Notes under the pieces: model-generated
What the model was told of the DNA's origin: nothing
Database searches by the model: none
Seen by the model: only the letters and a program-made list of their open reading frames with translations
Source of the DNA: Epithemia pelagica
Lineage: Eukaryota; Bacillariophyta; Bacillariophyceae; Surirellales; Surirellaceae
Assembly (NCBI GenBank): GCA_946965045.2
Contig: OX337240.1
Span: 2,976,001-3,040,000 of the forward strand
Reading direction: 5' to 3'
Length of the DNA stretch: 64,000 nt
Part shown: piece after piece, positions 62,947 to 64,000 of the stretch
How the letters are laid out: each line of letters opens with the position of its first letter
Numbering within the stretch: position 1 is the stretch's first letter
Translations under genes and position numbers: made by a program

Positions 62947-63651
62947 CCCTTTCAGCCCGGCACTTTTTTTGGCCCGGTCACTGACAAATTTGTCACCAAA
63001 AATACATAACAAAATTGCAATCCAGTTAACAAAATGCCACGTGAGTTATGACCAACAACTCGTGATTCAAAAAATGATGACAATATCGTCATTTTCCAAA
63101 CTTGGTATCACAAGATCAATGATCACTTTCAAACGAAGAGGAGGTGAGTCCTGGGCGAACACTCCCTATAGATTAGGCATACGTGGAGTGACGTGGATTG
63201 ATATACCCAAAGAGTATTTTGACTTTTTTGTTAGGTAGTTTGTGCGGTCACTCAAAAAGTGAAATGACTGACATATTTGTCAAAAATAAGACTGGTCTGT
63301 TCAAAGGGAAGGATCAAATTGTATGTGTCGGATTCGAGATAAGCCCATAGATCGAATCGTCTTTCAGCGCTCTTTCGATTGAGCCTGTATATGTCTTGCG
63401 AAATTTAGATATACATCGTTGAATATTTGGTTAAAGTTTGCCCAACGAAACTCTAGTACTGAAAACCCTAATGGGGTTTGTGTGGCACAGGTGTAAGAAG
63501 ACTACGTGAGTCTCGCGTGTGAATGACCTTAGGGGTACGAGCCGCGCGCAACCATAAAACTTTGGAGCGCGATATCTCGAGAGAAGGATTTTTGAAAAAT
63601 CCTTCCGTTTGAACAGACCAGTCTTAAATTTGACTTGCCGGGCTGAAAGGG
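62947..63651. mobile_element. Non-autonomous piggyBac-like element (705-bp MITE)
   Basis: A perfect 16-bp TIR, CCCTTTCAGCCCGGCA, runs inward from 62,947 and, inverted, from 63,651. TTAA sits immediately outside both ends (62,943-62,946 and 63,652-63,655), the target duplication specific to piggyBac transposons. CCCTTT is also a usual piggyBac terminus. A subterminal inverted repeat of about 28 bp (AAGACTGGTCTGTTCAAA near 63,288 and its complement near 63,610) and palindromic GACAAATTTGTC near 62,982 lie inside. It has no transposase. An 89-codon ORF (62,969-63,238) ends in WIDIPKEYFDFFVR, faintly like a piggyBac N-terminus. Confidence 0.88.
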
Positions 63652-63655
63652 TTAA

Positions 63656-64000
63656 GCTGCGTGATTGGTCTGCGTGTTCCTTGGACTGTTCTTTTCATTC
63701 TTGGCTGGTCTGACGTTGCAGTTTCGCTTGTTCCATCGGAGCAGTTCCAGTCACAGATGGATACCGAATATGATTGATATAGAGATCTTTCTTTGCGACC
63801 GTCTGCGACCACTTTAGGTAGAGCAATCGCACAAGATCCGCCGACATCTATCTATTTAGCTACCTAAACTCGGGGATTGACTCCTCCTCTAGAGGAGTAG
63901 TAGAGTCAATACTCCTACGAGTAGGGCTAGTAGTGATTTCGTCCAGCAGTTCCATGGGATGCTGCGTCACGTAATCCGATGAAAGAATGAAACCAAGGAA
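63656..64000. other. Window end, no supported gene
   Basis: Contains the 14-bp palindrome CTCCTCTAGAGGAG near 63,882, followed by AGTAG/CTACG repeats. Nothing else recognised. Confidence 0.5.

Noticed and set aside
1-64000. tRNA, rRNA or riboswitch genes
   Set aside because: Reading by eye found no convincing clover-leaf or rRNA signature. A dedicated RNA scan could not be run, so small RNAs may be missed.

Overview
The window looks like nuclear DNA of a diatom, most likely a raphid pennate. The evidence is CoDi-type Copia and Ty3/Gypsy retrotransposons, short spliceosomal introns (GTAAGT/GTACGT donors), a hybrid histidine kinase, several HMG-box proteins of the 'KRPLSAYNLFF' type, and Asn/Gln/Thr-rich low-complexity proteins. 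This organism call is inference from gene content. No rRNA, tRNA, CRISPR array or bacterial operon was seen.

Layout. 1-13.9 kb is mostly host genes: the 3' end of a hybrid histidine kinase, HMG-box gene 1, a frameshifted kelch-repeat pseudogene, a TBC (Rab-GAP) gene whose 3' end is tandemly duplicated, and HMG-box gene 2 (degenerate box). 13,986-19,536 is a complete Gypsy element with 203-bp LTRs, TG...CA ends and a GCGTT target duplication. It sits about 150 bp upstream of a small secreted-protein gene. 20.6-22.0 kb is a decayed Copia fragment on the + strand.

22,255-50,827 is one minus-strand Copia element (identical 143-bp LTRs) split by a much larger insertion. The insertion, 23,074-44,557 (21,484 bp), has inverted termini CGTCTAAGG and is flanked by a duplicated TA. 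Removing it and one TA restores the Copia RNase H reading frame exactly. It carries a Plavaka/CACTA-like transposase, a three-exon gene of unknown function, two paralogous Cys-rich genes, a putative 2-oxoglutarate/Fe(II) dioxygenase-like gene, a RING-finger gene, a 170-bp satellite array, a 105-bp minisatellite and a CACGCG-rich subterminal zone. This giant cargo-bearing transposon is the main discovery here.

50.8-64 kb returns to host DNA. It holds an inverted segmental duplication (51.7-52.6 kb versus 58.0-58.9 kb) involving an amino-acid transporter and an unknown gene. It also has a two-domain secreted-protein gene resembling actinobacterial secreted proteins (two ORFs split by an A7 run), the intact two-exon transporter, HMG-box gene 3 and a 705-bp TTAA-flanked piggyBac-like MITE.

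A recurring theme is direct tandem duplication at every scale: 25, 37, 45, 105, 128, 170, 207, 368 and about 440 bp. Two of these (25 and 37 bp) break reading frames.
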